Source of the DNA: Bradyrhizobium liaoningense
GTDB lineage: Bacteria > Pseudomonadota > Alphaproteobacteria > Rhizobiales > Xanthobacteraceae
Reading direction: 5' to 3'
DNA: 64,000 nt
Assembly (NCBI RefSeq): GCF_018130955.1
Contig: NZ_JAFCJM010000007.1
Location: forward strand, 62,001 to 126,000
Positions within the stretch are counted from its first letter, which is position 1. Every line of letters begins with the position of its first letter. Shown one piece after another: positions 33,728 through 43,427 of the stretch. The notes below the pieces were generated by a model. The model had not been told where the DNA came from and searched no databases. It saw only the letters and a list, made by a program, of their open reading frames with translations. The position numbers were made by a program, and so were the translations under genes.

Positions 33728-33863
33728 GCCGGAGCCGTAGCGCAGTCCTCATATGCGTCAGCGGCGGCAACATCCTCGATGCCGAGATAGATGCCGCGCG
33801 AACATCCGGCTCGATAGGGCTCTCGGCCAAGTCTCACTCATGATCAGCGTCAGGCAGGCAGCG

Positions 33864-34715
33864 ATGATAGACGACAGACTAGAGAAGCAGTACGCGCTGG
33901 GGCATCTGCGACCCGATCTGCATTTTCTTCCGGATTGGAATGGGCGAAGCACGGCATTTCGCCAAGCCAGCAAGTGCCAGTTGGACCTATCATACGGAGC
34001 AGGCCCACGTGATCGGCTGGATTACTTCCCGAGTGCCGAGCCGAAGTCCTCGCCCACGGTGGTGTTTATTCACGGTGGCTACTGGCAGAGAGGAGATAAA
34101 TCCTCATACAGCTTTCTTGCCGAAACATTTGTCAAAAACGGCGTTTCCTTTGCAGCGATCAACTACGACTTTTGCCCCGGGGTCCGCATGACCCAGATTG
34201 TCGATCAGGCTCGTAAGGCCATGGCCTGGCTGTGGCACAACGTCGATGGTCTGGGCGGAGACCGGGAAAAGTTGTCCATTGTTGGCCACTCAGCCGGAGC
34301 GCATATTTCAGGAATGATGATGACGACCAACTGGCCCTCTTTTTCGGAGGGGCTACCGCAAGATCTGGTTAAAGGCGCCATCTTGGTGTCGGGCATCTAT
34401 GACTTGGGGCCACTACTGGCGACGTCCAACAATGACCAGCTTCATCTCGACCCGGATGAAGCATACAGCCAAAGCCCTGTAAATCAGACAAGGATATCCA
34501 ACGTTCCGCAGCTTGTTGCTTGCGGAAAAGATGAAACGCAGGAGTTCAAATGGCAGTCCGACCGTTACGTAGCGATCTTCCGATCGTTGAACAGGAATAT
34601 CTCGCGCCACGTTGTTCCGGGCAACCATTTCGACGTTCTCAATGAGCTATGCGATGAGCGTAGCAGCTTTCACCGAACTGCCTTGCATTTCATTGCCTCA
34701 CTTTCGGACCAATAG
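33864..34715 (+). CDS. Alpha/beta hydrolase, kynurenine formamidase/carboxylesterase-like
   Basis: A hydrolase of about 283 residues. The oxyanion motif H-G-G-Y-W near residue 73 is the form found in kynurenine-formamidase-like esterases; the nucleophile elbow is V-G-H-S-A-G-A-H near 140; the acidic residue and G-N-H-F-D near 255 complete the triad. Of two starts, ATG 33840 and 33864, the second gives the usual N-terminus M-I-D-D-R-L-E-K-Q-Y. It follows hmgA by 137 bases. Cleavage of an ester or amide from the pathway substrate is plausible, but no tryptophan-pathway partner is near, so a kynurenine role is not favoured. Confidence 0.82.
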   Translation: MIDDRLEKQYALGHLRPDLHFLPDWNGRSTAFRQASKCQLDLSYGAGPRDRLDYFPSAEPKSSPTVVFIHGGYWQRGDKSSYSFLAETFVKNGVSFAAINYDFCPGVRMTQIVDQARKAMAWLWHNVDGLGGDREKLSIVGHSAGAHISGMMMTTNWPSFSEGLPQDLVKGAILVSGIYDLGPLLATSNNDQLHLDPDEAYSQSPVNQTRISNVPQLVACGKDETQEFKWQSDRYVAIFRSLNRNISRHVVPGNHFDVLNELCDERSSFHRTALHFIASLSDQ

Positions 34716-34839
34716 CCTGACTCGCTGGCTGTGAGCCGAGATTGAGCATTGAGCGCTCGAGCGAGCAGGAACAGGATCAAGCGGACTTTCGTTCCGGTCG
34801 ATCGACTAGCTCCAGTGTTTTGGCTTGAAGGGTCTCAAA

Positions 34840-35814
34840 ATGAAATCGTCTGCGCATGTCCCCGGCTCGAGGCTCCCTAAGCGGTTTCGTGATCGTCTTC
34901 GCCTTCCTCTCATCGCCGCTCCAATGCTCCACGTTTCTGGACCCGACCTGGTCGTTGCTGCGTGTCGAGCCGGCATCATTGGAGCCTTCCCGACCCTCAA
35001 TCCCAGGGTACTTCAGGTCAGTGGCGGGCTCGATGCCTGGTTGTCGGACATCAAGCGCGGCCTTGGGGAGGAGCCCGGGGCGTTCGCGCCGATCTGCCCC
35101 AATTTGATCATGAGAGCCGATGATCTCGACGACCACGTGGATGCAATCCTGCGATATGACGTCGAGATGGTGATTACAAGCGTCGGCTCTCCGAAGCCAA
35201 TCATGTCGCGTCTCAAGCAGGCCGGTGTTTTCGTCTTCGCCGACGTGGCCACAGTCGAACATGCTCGGAAGGCGATCGACGTCGGAGTAGACGGATTGGT
35301 TCTGCTCACTGCTGGCGCTGGCGGTCAGACGGGATGGCTCAATCCATTTGCTTACGCTCGTGCCGTCCGAGAAATCTTCGACGGACCTATTGTGCTCGCT
35401 GGAGGCATAAGCGACGGGGTGGCGCTGCGGGCGGCAGAGGTCTTGGGGTGCGATCTCGCCTACATGGGAACTAAGTTCATTGCCGCACGCGAAAGCATGG
35501 CGGCGGATGCTTACCGGGAGATGTTGGTCCGATCATCGATGGATGATATCGTGTTAACGAAGGCCTTCAATGGCCTTTGGGGCAGCTACCTTCGTCCATC
35601 GATAGTAGCGGCCGGGCTGGATCCGGACAGGCTCGATGAGTCAATTTCCGCGGCCGAAGCGAAGCAGCGGTATGGCTCCCGCTCGACCGGTCCTAGGAGG
35701 TGGACCGGTCTCCAAAGTGCGGGCCATTCCGTATCAGGCGTGCGGGCCGTCGAGACAGTCGCGGAAATCGTCGAACAAACTTTACAAGAATATGAAAACG
35801 CTCAGAATCAATGA
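34840..35814 (+). CDS. Nitronate monooxygenase-like FMN protein (catalytic His replaced)
   Basis: A 324-residue TIM-barrel flavoprotein of the 2-nitropropane dioxygenase family. The N-terminus P-L-I-A-A-P-M-L-H-V-S and G-I-I-G-A-F-P-T-L-N is typical, as are the FMN-binding segments I-V-L-A-G-G-I-S-D-G and A-Y-M-G-T-K-F-I-A. In nitronate monooxygenases the central motif is usually A-G-G-H-x-G with a catalytic histidine; here it is A-G-A-G-G-Q-T-G with glutamine, so nitronate oxidation is doubtful and another FMN reaction may occur. GAAGGG precedes ATG 34840. It is co-oriented with the catabolic genes around it. Confidence 0.82.
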   Translation: MKSSAHVPGSRLPKRFRDRLRLPLIAAPMLHVSGPDLVVAACRAGIIGAFPTLNPRVLQVSGGLDAWLSDIKRGLGEEPGAFAPICPNLIMRADDLDDHVDAILRYDVEMVITSVGSPKPIMSRLKQAGVFVFADVATVEHARKAIDVGVDGLVLLTAGAGGQTGWLNPFAYARAVREIFDGPIVLAGGISDGVALRAAEVLGCDLAYMGTKFIAARESMAADAYREMLVRSSMDDIVLTKAFNGLWGSYLRPSIVAAGLDPDRLDESISAAEAKQRYGSRSTGPRRWTGLQSAGHSVSGVRAVETVAEIVEQTLQEYENAQNQ

Positions 35815-36579
35815 GGGTCTTATCGGCGGCAGGAATGATGAGTTTCAAGCGCGATCGGGCGTGGCATTCCAAGACCTGACGGTTGGCGCACGCAGGCTCA
35901 CGACATGTTGCTCAGGCAACCTTCGGCGTTCGAAGGTGTTGAATCGGGATGCTCAAGCCGTGCCTTGTTCGATCACATCGTCGATGATGGATCTGACCGT
36001 GTTCGATGATGGCCTCGGCGCTTCGAGCTATTCGTCGACGGCTGCAAGGCGTGATGCTGGAGGTTCTACCTACTGCTTCCGCCGTGAAGTCGCATGTTTT
36101 CGCGACAAGTGATCTCGCCTTTGCCGTTGGGTGGGGATCGTCAGATCTCCCCGCGGTGCTGAACGTTGCAACATGCATTCCGGGCGTTGCCTGAATGGAC
36201 AGCCGTGAAGTTGCGCGAGGTCGGTGCGGCCCGTCAGATATTCGGGCGGTGGTCGGCGCGGTAACAACGCCGGATGGATCCAGAGCTTCCGTCGGCTGGC
36301 TAAGCTGCGCGATCGGCCGGCTCTCTGCACAATGGTGGCGCTGGTCGAAGCGCGACGACTTAGCGCGGAGGGGGTTGCGCTCCAGCTCTCGAGAAACCAG
36401 CGATCGATAGCTTGCTTGCGGTATGCTTTGTCCTACTAACGCGACTTCAAGTGCCTGATTGACGTGGGGCTTGCTCAGTATACGTATGCCTCCATCGAGG
36501 CGCCTTCGATGCCGATACTGTGCGCGACGACCGCGGCGGCGAAACCTTCCAATGACAACTCGAGAATCATGAGGACCCT
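35815..36579. other. Long gap, possibly holding a decayed hot-dog thioesterase
   Basis: No intact gene was found in 765 bases. On the plus strand, 36054-36194 reads M-L-E-V-L-P-T-A-S-A, then F-A-T-S-D-L-A-F-A-V-G-W-G-S-S-D-L-P-A-V. This vaguely resembles the N-terminus of fluoroacetyl-CoA-thioesterase-like hot-dog proteins but stops early. The rest shows only short frames on both strands without family resemblance. It is most likely degraded sequence. Confidence 0.3.
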
Positions 36580-38007
36580 ATGCGTAGCAATCTTCAGTTC
36601 TATATCGACGGATCGTGGGTGCAGCCCAGCAGCCAGGCCGTGATCGACGTCATCAATCCGGCGGATGAATCGGTGGCCGGCCAGGTCGCGCTCGGCGACG
36701 CCAACGACGTCGACAAGGCGGTCGCCGCGGCGCGCAAGGCGTTTGAGACGTTCTCGCTGACGTCGGTCGAGGAACGGCTTGCGCTGTTTGACCGGATCAT
36801 CGCCGCCTATCAACGGCGGATCGGCGACCTGGCCTTGGCGGTGTCGGAAGAAATGGGCGCGCCCCTGTGGCTTGCAGAGCAGTTGCAGGCACCGGTGGGC
36901 CTCGTCCATTTCCAGATCGCTCGCGCCGCGCTGGCGAACTACAGCTTTGAGCAGGGCATCGGCACCACCGAGGTCGTGCGCGAGCCGATTGGCGTCTGCG
37001 CCCTCATCACTCCGTGGAACTGGCCGGTGAATCAGGTGACCTGCAAGGTGGCCGCCGCATTGGCGACGGGGTGCACGATGGTGCTGAAACCGTCCGAGGT
37101 ATCGCCCTTTTCCGCGACGATCTTAACGGAGATCCTGCAGGATGCCCAGGTGCCTGCCGGCGTGTTCAACCTGGTACATGGAGACGGACAGGGCGTAGGC
37201 AACGCCCTGACGAGTCATCCCAACGTTGATCTCGTCTCGTTCACCGGCTCGACGCCCGCCGGCATCCAGGTGGCGCGCAACGCTGCGTTGACAGTGAAGC
37301 GCGTGCATCAGGAACTGGGCGGCAAATCGCCGAACATCCTCCTGCCCAGCGCCGAGCTGGCATCGGCGGTGAAAGCTGGCGTGGCCCAGGTCATGCTCAA
37401 CAGCGGCCAGTCGTGCAATGCGCCATCTCGGATGCTTGTACCGGCTAAGCGGATGGCCGAAGTCGCTCAGCTTGCCCGCGCTGCAGCAGAGGAGTGGGTC
37501 GTCGGACATCCGGCCAGCAACGCCAAGATGGGTCCGGTCGCGTCCGAGGCGCAGTGGAACAAGATCCAGCGCCTGATCAAGGCTGGCATAGATGAAGGCG
37601 CGACGCTCGTCACCGGCGGCCTTGGCCGACCCGAGGGACTAGATACAGGCTTCTATATCCGCCCGACAGTTTTTGCCGACGTGACGAACGATATGACCAT
37701 AGCGCGGGAGGAGATCTTCGGGCCGGTGCTCTCGATCATTGGCTACGCGGACGAAGCGGATGCAGTGGCGATCGCCAACGATACGGTGTTCGGCCTCGCC
37801 GCTTATGTTCAGGGCGAACACTCTGCGGCAGAGGCGGTGGCGCGGAAGCTGCGGGCCGGACAGGTGACGCTAAATTATGCCGACATGGATTTTGCGGCGC
37901 CGTTTGGTGGATACAAGCAATCCGGCAACGGACGCGAATGGGGAGAGGTCGCGTTCGGCGAGTTCCTGGAAACCAAGGCGATCGTTGGCTTCCGCAAAGC
38001 GGCCTGA
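36580..38007 (+). CDS. Aldehyde dehydrogenase family protein
   Basis: A 475-residue NAD(P)-dependent aldehyde dehydrogenase. It has the P-W-N-W-P motif near 146 and the lysine in L-K-P-S-E near 170. The nucleotide loop F-T-G-S-T-P-A-G is near 223, the general base glutamate in H-Q-E-L-G-G-K near 246, the catalytic cysteine in G-Q-S-C-N near 280, and E-E-I-F-G-P-V near 378. It oxidises an aldehyde to the acid in the cytoplasm. Within the cluster it would fit the aldehyde made by the ThDP enzyme at 27970. Third codon positions look richer in G/C than in the neighbouring genes, so it may have a different history. Confidence 0.92.
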   Translation: MRSNLQFYIDGSWVQPSSQAVIDVINPADESVAGQVALGDANDVDKAVAAARKAFETFSLTSVEERLALFDRIIAAYQRRIGDLALAVSEEMGAPLWLAEQLQAPVGLVHFQIARAALANYSFEQGIGTTEVVREPIGVCALITPWNWPVNQVTCKVAAALATGCTMVLKPSEVSPFSATILTEILQDAQVPAGVFNLVHGDGQGVGNALTSHPNVDLVSFTGSTPAGIQVARNAALTVKRVHQELGGKSPNILLPSAELASAVKAGVAQVMLNSGQSCNAPSRMLVPAKRMAEVAQLARAAAEEWVVGHPASNAKMGPVASEAQWNKIQRLIKAGIDEGATLVTGGLGRPEGLDTGFYIRPTVFADVTNDMTIAREEIFGPVLSIIGYADEADAVAIANDTVFGLAAYVQGEHSAAEAVARKLRAGQVTLNYADMDFAAPFGGYKQSGNGREWGEVAFGEFLETKAIVGFRKAA

Positions 38008-38195
38008 CGTGCGCGCTGATTTGATAGCCGGGCCCGCTCGGCTTTCGAACCAGCTAACACGAATTCAATCCGCATAAAGGTTTGACGAACTGGATCCGGT
38101 CTGGAGAAGCGGAACAACGCGTTTCGGTTTCCCCTCACCGGACCAAGCCCAGCGATAAACGTTGATGGTCGGCGACGACCTGGCTCACCTGAAAA

Positions 38196-38460
38196 GCAAC
38201 GCACGGAGGAGGCGCCGTCTTTCCAGGCTCACTGCCGGACACGCCTGTACAACGAAAACCATTGGGCATCTTTATGCGGCAATAGAGATGCCCCGCGAGA
38301 GTGAGCTTTGCGCAGATGGTCGAATATGTTGACCTCAAACGCGAATTCCACCCATTGCGCTTTCACCGGCAAGCGTGCCGTTTGTTGTTCGAGCATACCC
38401 CAACCATCGGTGCCCTCCTGGACAACGCCACACGGCCCTAACTTCGGTCGCTCTCCGGCG
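38196..38460. repeat. Diverged long direct repeat, copy A
   Basis: About 265 bases align by eye with 39945-40210: shared blocks include GGAGGAGGC, CTTTATGCGGCAATAG, GAATATGTTGACCTCAA, TTGCGCTTT-ACCGGCAAGCGTG and CCTAA-TTCGGTC. The two copies flank the FAD monooxygenase at 38509. No protein family was recognised in any frame; minus-strand translations share L-P-V-K-A-Q and L-P-H-K-D fragments, so a decayed gene is possible. Confidence 0.55.
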
Positions 38461-38508
38461 CGATGGGTCTCCGCACGGAAGCGGCCGGACCGCCATTTGT
38501 GAGGATAA

Positions 38509-39726
38509 ATGAAAGTCGGAAAGAAGATCCTGATCTGCGGGGCCGGCATTGCCGGCCCCGCATGCGCCTATTGGCTGCACAAATACGGCTACGCCGTCGT
38601 CGTCGTGGAAAGGGCGCAGACCCTCAGGGATGGCGGTCAGAACGTCGACATTAAGGGTGCAGGGCAGCAGGTCATCAAGATGATGGGCCTCGTTGATGAG
38701 ATCGAATCCAAGGACACCCTGGAACAGGGCCAGAAGTATCTCGATGCCGCGGGCAATCTGATCGCCACCTTTCCGAAGGGAGCCATCGGCACGCTGACGA
38801 GCGATTTTGAGATTCTGCGAGGCGATTTCGCCCGTGTCCTCTTCGAAGCCACGAACGCCGACTGCGAATATCGCTTCGGGAGGTTCGTCACCGACCTCGA
38901 AGACACCGGCGCTTGCATGTCGGTCACCTTCGACGACGGCTCAGTAGAAGACTTCGAATTGGTGATCTGCGCCGAGGGCACCAACTCCGCAACCAGAGCC
39001 AGGATCCTGGCCCAAGAAATCCGCTTTCGCTACCTCGGCGCCTCCATGTCGTTCTTCAAGATTCCTCGACGCCCAGAGGACGGCAACTGGGCTTATTCGG
39101 TCAACGGCGTGGGCGGCACATTCATCACGCTACGACCCGGGAACGAGACGGAGACGACCGTCCTGACGACCTTTCTCCGGAAGAAACTCGACATCGAGGG
39201 CGACAATGTCGCGGCGAGACGGCGGTTGCTGCTCCAGGCGCTCAAAGGCCGAGGCACGATCGCCGATCGGATCACCGCGCAGCTCGATACGGTCTACGAC
39301 TTTTATTTTGGGCCGATGAGCCAGGTAAAGGCCTCCACCTGGTCGAAAGGCCGGTTCGTCTTGGTCGGCGACGCGGCGCACTCTCCGACGCCGTTCACGG
39401 GGACAGGTACGGCTCTCGGTTTGGTTGGCGCCTATGTGCTCGCTGGCGAGATCGGACGATGCGAGACCCACACTGAAGCCTTTGGCGCCTATGAAAAGTT
39501 GGTCCGCCCCTATATCGAAGTGTCACAGAACCAGTTGAGTCCCCGCCTCATTCGGATACTGCATGCGAAAACCTGGTTCGGGATTTCACTTACGCGTCTC
39601 ACTCAGAGGACCTTCGCGAGCACCGTCGTGCAAAAGCTGTTCAGACCGAGCCCGGCGAAGCGAGAAAAGCAAGTCGCAGAGGATTTCGTATTTCCGAGCT
39701 ACGATGGCGGGAGAACGATGCGTTGA
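38509..39726 (+). CDS. FAD-dependent monooxygenase (TetX/PgaE-like group A)
   Basis: A 405-residue flavin monooxygenase with FAD motif G-A-G-I-A-G-P-A near residue 10, the arginine of the G-G-Q-N-V-D-I region near 43, D-G motif variant I-C-A-E-G-T-N-S near 155 (Glu in place of Asp), and G-D motif L-V-G-D-A-A-H-S-P near 285. It belongs with tetracycline-, polyketide- and phenol-modifying hydroxylases. Flanking long direct repeats isolate it from the genes either side. The HxlR regulator at 40184 is convergent. It could act on a phenolic intermediate or on an antibiotic; sequence alone does not decide. Confidence 0.85.
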   Translation: MKVGKKILICGAGIAGPACAYWLHKYGYAVVVVERAQTLRDGGQNVDIKGAGQQVIKMMGLVDEIESKDTLEQGQKYLDAAGNLIATFPKGAIGTLTSDFEILRGDFARVLFEATNADCEYRFGRFVTDLEDTGACMSVTFDDGSVEDFELVICAEGTNSATRARILAQEIRFRYLGASMSFFKIPRRPEDGNWAYSVNGVGGTFITLRPGNETETTVLTTFLRKKLDIEGDNVAARRRLLLQALKGRGTIADRITAQLDTVYDFYFGPMSQVKASTWSKGRFVLVGDAAHSPTPFTGTGTALGLVGAYVLAGEIGRCETHTEAFGAYEKLVRPYIEVSQNQLSPRLIRILHAKTWFGISLTRLTQRTFASTVVQKLFRPSPAKREKQVAEDFVFPSYDGGRTMR

Positions 39727-39944
39727 GCGCTCTTGCAAGTTGCTCATCAGCACGACCTTTGTGACGTGACAGTGCTGTGCCGTGGGGATGCACGCTTCAT
39801 GCGGCCTGCCCAACGTTTGTGCCCGCCGGCTCTTGAGCGATGCCGCCACTTTGGCCATCATGCTACCCGGTCATTTTCGCAGCAGCCCGCTGCGTCAGCG
39901 CCTGGCTCACCTCAAGAGCCAATTCGAGAGATCCTCAAAGGGGC

Positions 39945-40210
39945 GCGAGAGGAGGAGGCAAGGTCTTTCCGGACTCGCTGTCGAACACGTTCAAAGGGCA
40001 GTGCAAGAAAACCTGAGGATCCTTATGCGGCAATAGCCCCGCGATGGTAGGCTTTGCCCGGATGGCCGAATATGTTGACCTCAATCGATCTCGAGCGCGA
40101 ACTCCACCCGTTGCGCTTTGACCGGCAAGCGTGTTCGAGCATGGTCCAACCAACGGTGCCGTTCCGGGCAACCCAGTACAGCCCTAAGTTCGGTCCCTCT
40201 GTTCGCCGGC
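39945..40210. repeat. Diverged long direct repeat, copy B
   Basis: Partner of 38196-38460 on the other side of the FAD monooxygenase gene; its end overlaps the 3' end of the HxlR gene by about 25 bases. The pair suggests duplication or insertion of the monooxygenase unit by recombination. Confidence 0.55.
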
Positions 40211-40621
40211 ACCTGATTCAGTCGATCGGCTCGACGATGATCGGGCACTCAGCCCTGATGACATGTGATCGAACGCCTGTCGCGCCTCTTGGACCTGTGG
40301 CAGCATGGCAAGTGTCCAAGCGTGAAGCTCTCTAAGTGGCTGCTGCAGAGTACGGCCAAGGTCTGTGATCTGATACTGGACGGCCACCGGCGACGACGAC
40401 ATCACCTGACGCGAAACTAGCCCATTGCGCTCAAGGCGGCGAAGGCATTGGGTAAGCGCTTTCTGGGTGATCCCTTCGAGCCGGCGCCTGATCACGTTGA
40501 AGCGCTGCGGTCCATCGTTCAGAACGGCCAGAACCATCGCCGACCACTTGTCGGCGATCTCGTCGAACAATGCGCGGCTCGGACAGTCCGATGAGAAGCA
40601 TTGCGGCTGTAGCTCGAGCAA
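40184..40621 (-). CDS. HxlR family transcriptional regulator
   Basis: A winged-helix regulator of 145 residues. The best start is TTG at 40621, preceded by a strong CGGAGGAAA, rather than the long upstream extension. HxlR marks are D-C-P-S-R-A-L-F-D-E-I-A-D-K-W near residue 10, the G-P-Q-R-F-N-V-I-R-R-R-L-E-G-I segment near 38, and Q-K-A-L-T-Q-C-L-R-R-L-E-R-N-G-L-V near 54. The N-terminal cysteine pair (C-F-S-S-D-C) could be a redox or electrophile sensor, as in YodB/HypR relatives. A 10-bp inverted repeat lies just upstream. A second, truncated copy with its promoter region exists at 44.9-45.2 kb. Confidence 0.85.
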   Translation of the reverse strand: MLELQPQCFSSDCPSRALFDEIADKWSAMVLAVLNDGPQRFNVIRRRLEGITQKALTQCLRRLERNGLVSRQVMSSSPVAVQYQITDLGRTLQQPLRELHAWTLAMLPQVQEARQAFDHMSSGLSARSSSSRSTESGAGEQRDRT

Positions 40622-40635
40622 GGCGGTTTCCTCCG

Positions 40636-40688
40636 ATATACCAAGGCGATTTAGGGGGCCTAGTTGACGCTTGGTATATTCTAGATAC
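40636..40688. promoter_or_regulatory. Inverted-repeat operator in divergent hxlR promoter
   Basis: Exact 10-bp arms ATATACCAAG (40636-40645) and CTTGGTATAT (40670-40679), followed by GTAT-N7-ATAC (40674-40688). The block is preserved in the duplicate near 45118-45171 although the coding part there is destroyed. It lies between hxlR and a truncated divergent frame starting M-S-H-x-N-T at 40727. Confidence 0.6.
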
Positions 40689-40726
40689 TTAGCACAGGCG
40701 TTATTTGCAACAGAGAGACCTGTTCC

Positions 40727-40771
40727 ATGTCGCACGCCAACACGAGCTGGACTTATTTGAGGGAAATTTGA
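40727..40771 (+). pseudogene. Truncated start of gene divergent from hxlR
   Basis: ATG 40727 begins M-S-H-A-N-T and stops after 14 codons. The duplicate locus has the matching start M-S-H-V-N-T-G-Y-F-A-P-S at 45210, stopping after 31 codons. HxlR genes are usually divergent from their target, so both look like beheaded remains of that target gene. The family is not recognisable. Confidence 0.35.
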
Positions 40772-41015
40772 GCGAATTCGCGCCGCGCAAGCGCACGAGC
40801 GGCTGGACGATCGCTGCGCCGATTTTCGGGAGGCGCACACCGCAGCCTAGAACGTGCCCAAGCAATCATCCGAGTTCGGGAAATGGGAGCAAGCGATCGC
40901 GATTTGAGCTTGCGGGCCGCTTTTTGAGATCTCCTACGGCCGCGCTTCATGCGGACCGGCTCGCTCGAATGAGAAAGCAAACAGGTCGAGGGCAACTGTG
41001 CTCTGACCGAAACGC

Positions 41016-43088
41016 TCACGCCGCCCGTACTGAATCTAGGAACTCCGCGACTTCGTTCTCGAGCCGGCTGCTTTGGCCGGCGAGCGCCTTCGCCGAAGCG
41101 AGCATCTGAGAGGAAGCGGCTCCGGTCTCGTTGGCGCCTTGCCTCACATCAGCGACGCTGGCCGAGACTTCCTGCGTGCCGTGCGCGGCCTGCTGCACAT
41201 TGCGAGATATCTCGCGCGTGGCCGAGCTCTGCTCCTCGACCGCAGATGCGATGGCTGAGGCAATCTCCGACATGCGCGCGATGGTGTCGCTGATCTCCTT
41301 GATCGAGCCGACCGATTCCTGTGTGGCGCTCTGGATGCCGCCAATCTGCTGGCCGATCTCGCCCGTGGCCTTGGCGGTCTGCTCCGCCAGGGCCTTCACC
41401 TCCGAGGCGACCACGGCAAAGCCGCGCCCGGCTTCGCCGGCACGCGCCGCCTCGATGGTGGCGTTGAGCGCCAGAAGGTTGGTTTGGCCCGCGATCGCGT
41501 TGATCAATTCGACCACGTCGCCGATCCGCGCCGCGGCCGTGGCGAGTTCGCTGACCCGTTCATTGGTCGTACGGGCCTGTTCCATCGCTTCACGAGCAAT
41601 CTTCGCAGAATCATGCACCTGGCGGCTGATTTCATCGACTGAGGAGGCCATCTGCTCGGTGGCAGAGGCGACCGATTGCACATTCCTGGATGCCTCTTCG
41701 GAGGCGCCCGCGACCACTGTTGCCAACTCCAGCGAGCGCCCGGCCGTTGTCGTTAGCGTGCCGGCGGATCGCTCCAACTCACTTGCGGCCTCCGAGACTA
41801 CACTGATGACCTCGCCGATCGCGGTCTCGAATTCGGAAGTGAAGTGCTCAACGCGCTGGCCCCGCTCGATTTTGGCCTGCGCGTCCGCCGCAGCAGCAAC
41901 TTCGGCCGCTTTCTTTGCCAGGAGCGCTTCCTTGAAGGTCTCGAGCGACCCTGCCATCGCTCCGATCTCGTCGGCACGATCGCCGGCAGGGATCGCGACA
42001 TCGTTGCGGCCCTCGGCCATCTCGCCAATCACCTCGGTCAGATTTACGATCGGAGCAATCACACGGCGGCGCAAGAGCATGGTCACACCGACAAGCAGGC
42101 CGAGCAGGGCGACGACGACGGCGGTGGCGACACCCAAGAGGATGCGAGCTCGATTGCGTTCGTTTGTGGCACGTTCGCGGGCTTGGGTGATCGCGGCATC
42201 GCGAATGTCGAAGAATTTCTGTACGGCGGGGAGCACCGAGGCCGTAAATTGATCGGCATCGAGCGCGTCCTTCGCGTCGCCCATCCTGGCGGCGATTTCA
42301 TTGTCAATGATCGAAGCCGCACGACCGAAATAGGCATCCTTGGCATCTTTGAGTGCTGCCGCGAGCGGGGCCGGATTGCCAAGCTGATCGATTCCGGCTT
42401 CCACAACTTCGCGGTCGGCTTCGATCCGGCCCTGGGCGCGGTCCATAATCGCCTTTTCTGCCGCAGCAACTGGCCGACGAGCGCTTACCGCTGGTGACAG
42501 GGCGGCCGCGCGGCCTCCGACGCTCGCACGCAGGTCCTGCGCGGTGCGGGCGATATTCAACAACGTCGTCAGGGAAGCGTCGGAACTAGCGACCTTGTTT
42601 TGCAACCGGTTGAGCACCGGTTCGAGCGTGGCGGCGGCTTGGGCCACAACGGGCATGAACCCCATTGTCGCTTGTTGGTCACGGGACGCGAGCGGCACCA
42701 GCAGGGCAGCATCGGCCCGGCTGCGAATGTCAGCCAATTTGGATGCGGCCTGATTGAGAGCGTCGGCAATGCCGCCATCATCATCGAGCTCGGCTAAAGC
42801 TTGGCGGGCCTTTGCCAAGGCCGCATCAGAGGACTGTTTGGTCTTGGTCGTCGCATCAAGCTGGGCGTTGGTGGCCGGTCCATCCTGGAACAGTGCGAGG
42901 TAGGGCGAGCGATGACCAATGACATTTTGTGAAAAGAGCAGGACAGCACCGAAAGCCTCGACCGCCTTGATCGCATCCGATTTGTCGACCATTGAACGAT
43001 ATTGTCCGACGACGATCTGCGCTGCGGGCAACACCGCCAGCACCGTCACAGAGGCCATCGACACTGCAAAGAGCTGACCGATCTTCAT
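41016..43088 (-). CDS. Methyl-accepting chemotaxis protein
   Basis: A 690-residue chemoreceptor (start ATG 43088 after GGTGGGAA; an ATG 30 bases upstream is less likely). A transmembrane helix spans residues 5-25 and a second lies near 325-348. The 300-residue periplasmic part between them is helical and long, like four-helix or HBM-type sensors. HAMP follows (about 345-400), then the signalling domain, with its hairpin tip in [20 protein letters not shown] near 545. No C-terminal CheR pentapeptide is seen. It sits in the membrane and relays ligand binding to CheA; no che genes are nearby, so the ligand may belong to the catabolic cluster. Confidence 0.93.
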   Translation of the reverse strand: MKIGQLFAVSMASVTVLAVLPAAQIVVGQYRSMVDKSDAIKAVEAFGAVLLFSQNVIGHRSPYLALFQDGPATNAQLDATTKTKQSSDAALAKARQALAELDDDGGIADALNQAASKLADIRSRADAALLVPLASRDQQATMGFMPVVAQAAATLEPVLNRLQNKVASSDASLTTLLNIARTAQDLRASVGGRAAALSPAVSARRPVAAAEKAIMDRAQGRIEADREVVEAGIDQLGNPAPLAAALKDAKDAYFGRAASIIDNEIAARMGDAKDALDADQFTASVLPAVQKFFDIRDAAITQARERATNERNRARILLGVATAVVVALLGLLVGVTMLLRRRVIAPIVNLTEVIGEMAEGRNDVAIPAGDRADEIGAMAGSLETFKEALLAKKAAEVAAAADAQAKIERGQRVEHFTSEFETAIGEVISVVSEAASELERSAGTLTTTAGRSLELATVVAGASEEASRNVQSVASATEQMASSVDEISRQVHDSAKIAREAMEQARTTNERVSELATAAARIGDVVELINAIAGQTNLLALNATIEAARAGEAGRGFAVVASEVKALAEQTAKATGEIGQQIGGIQSATQESVGSIKEISDTIARMSEIASAIASAVEEQSSATREISRNVQQAAHGTQEVSASVADVRQGANETGAASSQMLASAKALAGQSSRLENEVAEFLDSVRAA

Positions 43089-43427
43089 CGCTGTTCCCAC
43101 CACATTGTTGTGTTTCAATGAGATGATGGAGATAAGCTAAAATTTGCCTAAGCGGTGTACTGGTAGATCAAATAAGTTGACTGTTAATTCAAATAGGTTA
43201 TATTTGATGATGAAGCGGTGCGCGGTCATTTCTATACCGCACGTAATAGTAACTAACCGGGAAAGGCGACCGGCCCGGAGGCGGCGAGCGACCGAGAGAC
43301 CTTCTCGACAACAGCGCGGACGAAGCCTCGCACCTCGACGAGGTCGCCAGTAACGCACAACGTGGCCCACCATGCGAGCGGGGACTCCCGCGATTCTTGG
43401 GGGTGACAATAACGGAACACGCCTTGA

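Noticed and set aside
41131..42252. 373-codon plus-strand open frame opposite the chemoreceptor
   Set aside because: It is antisense to a clear methyl-accepting chemotaxis protein, Ala/Ser-rich with no family resemblance, and explained by the GC-rich codon bias of the real gene.
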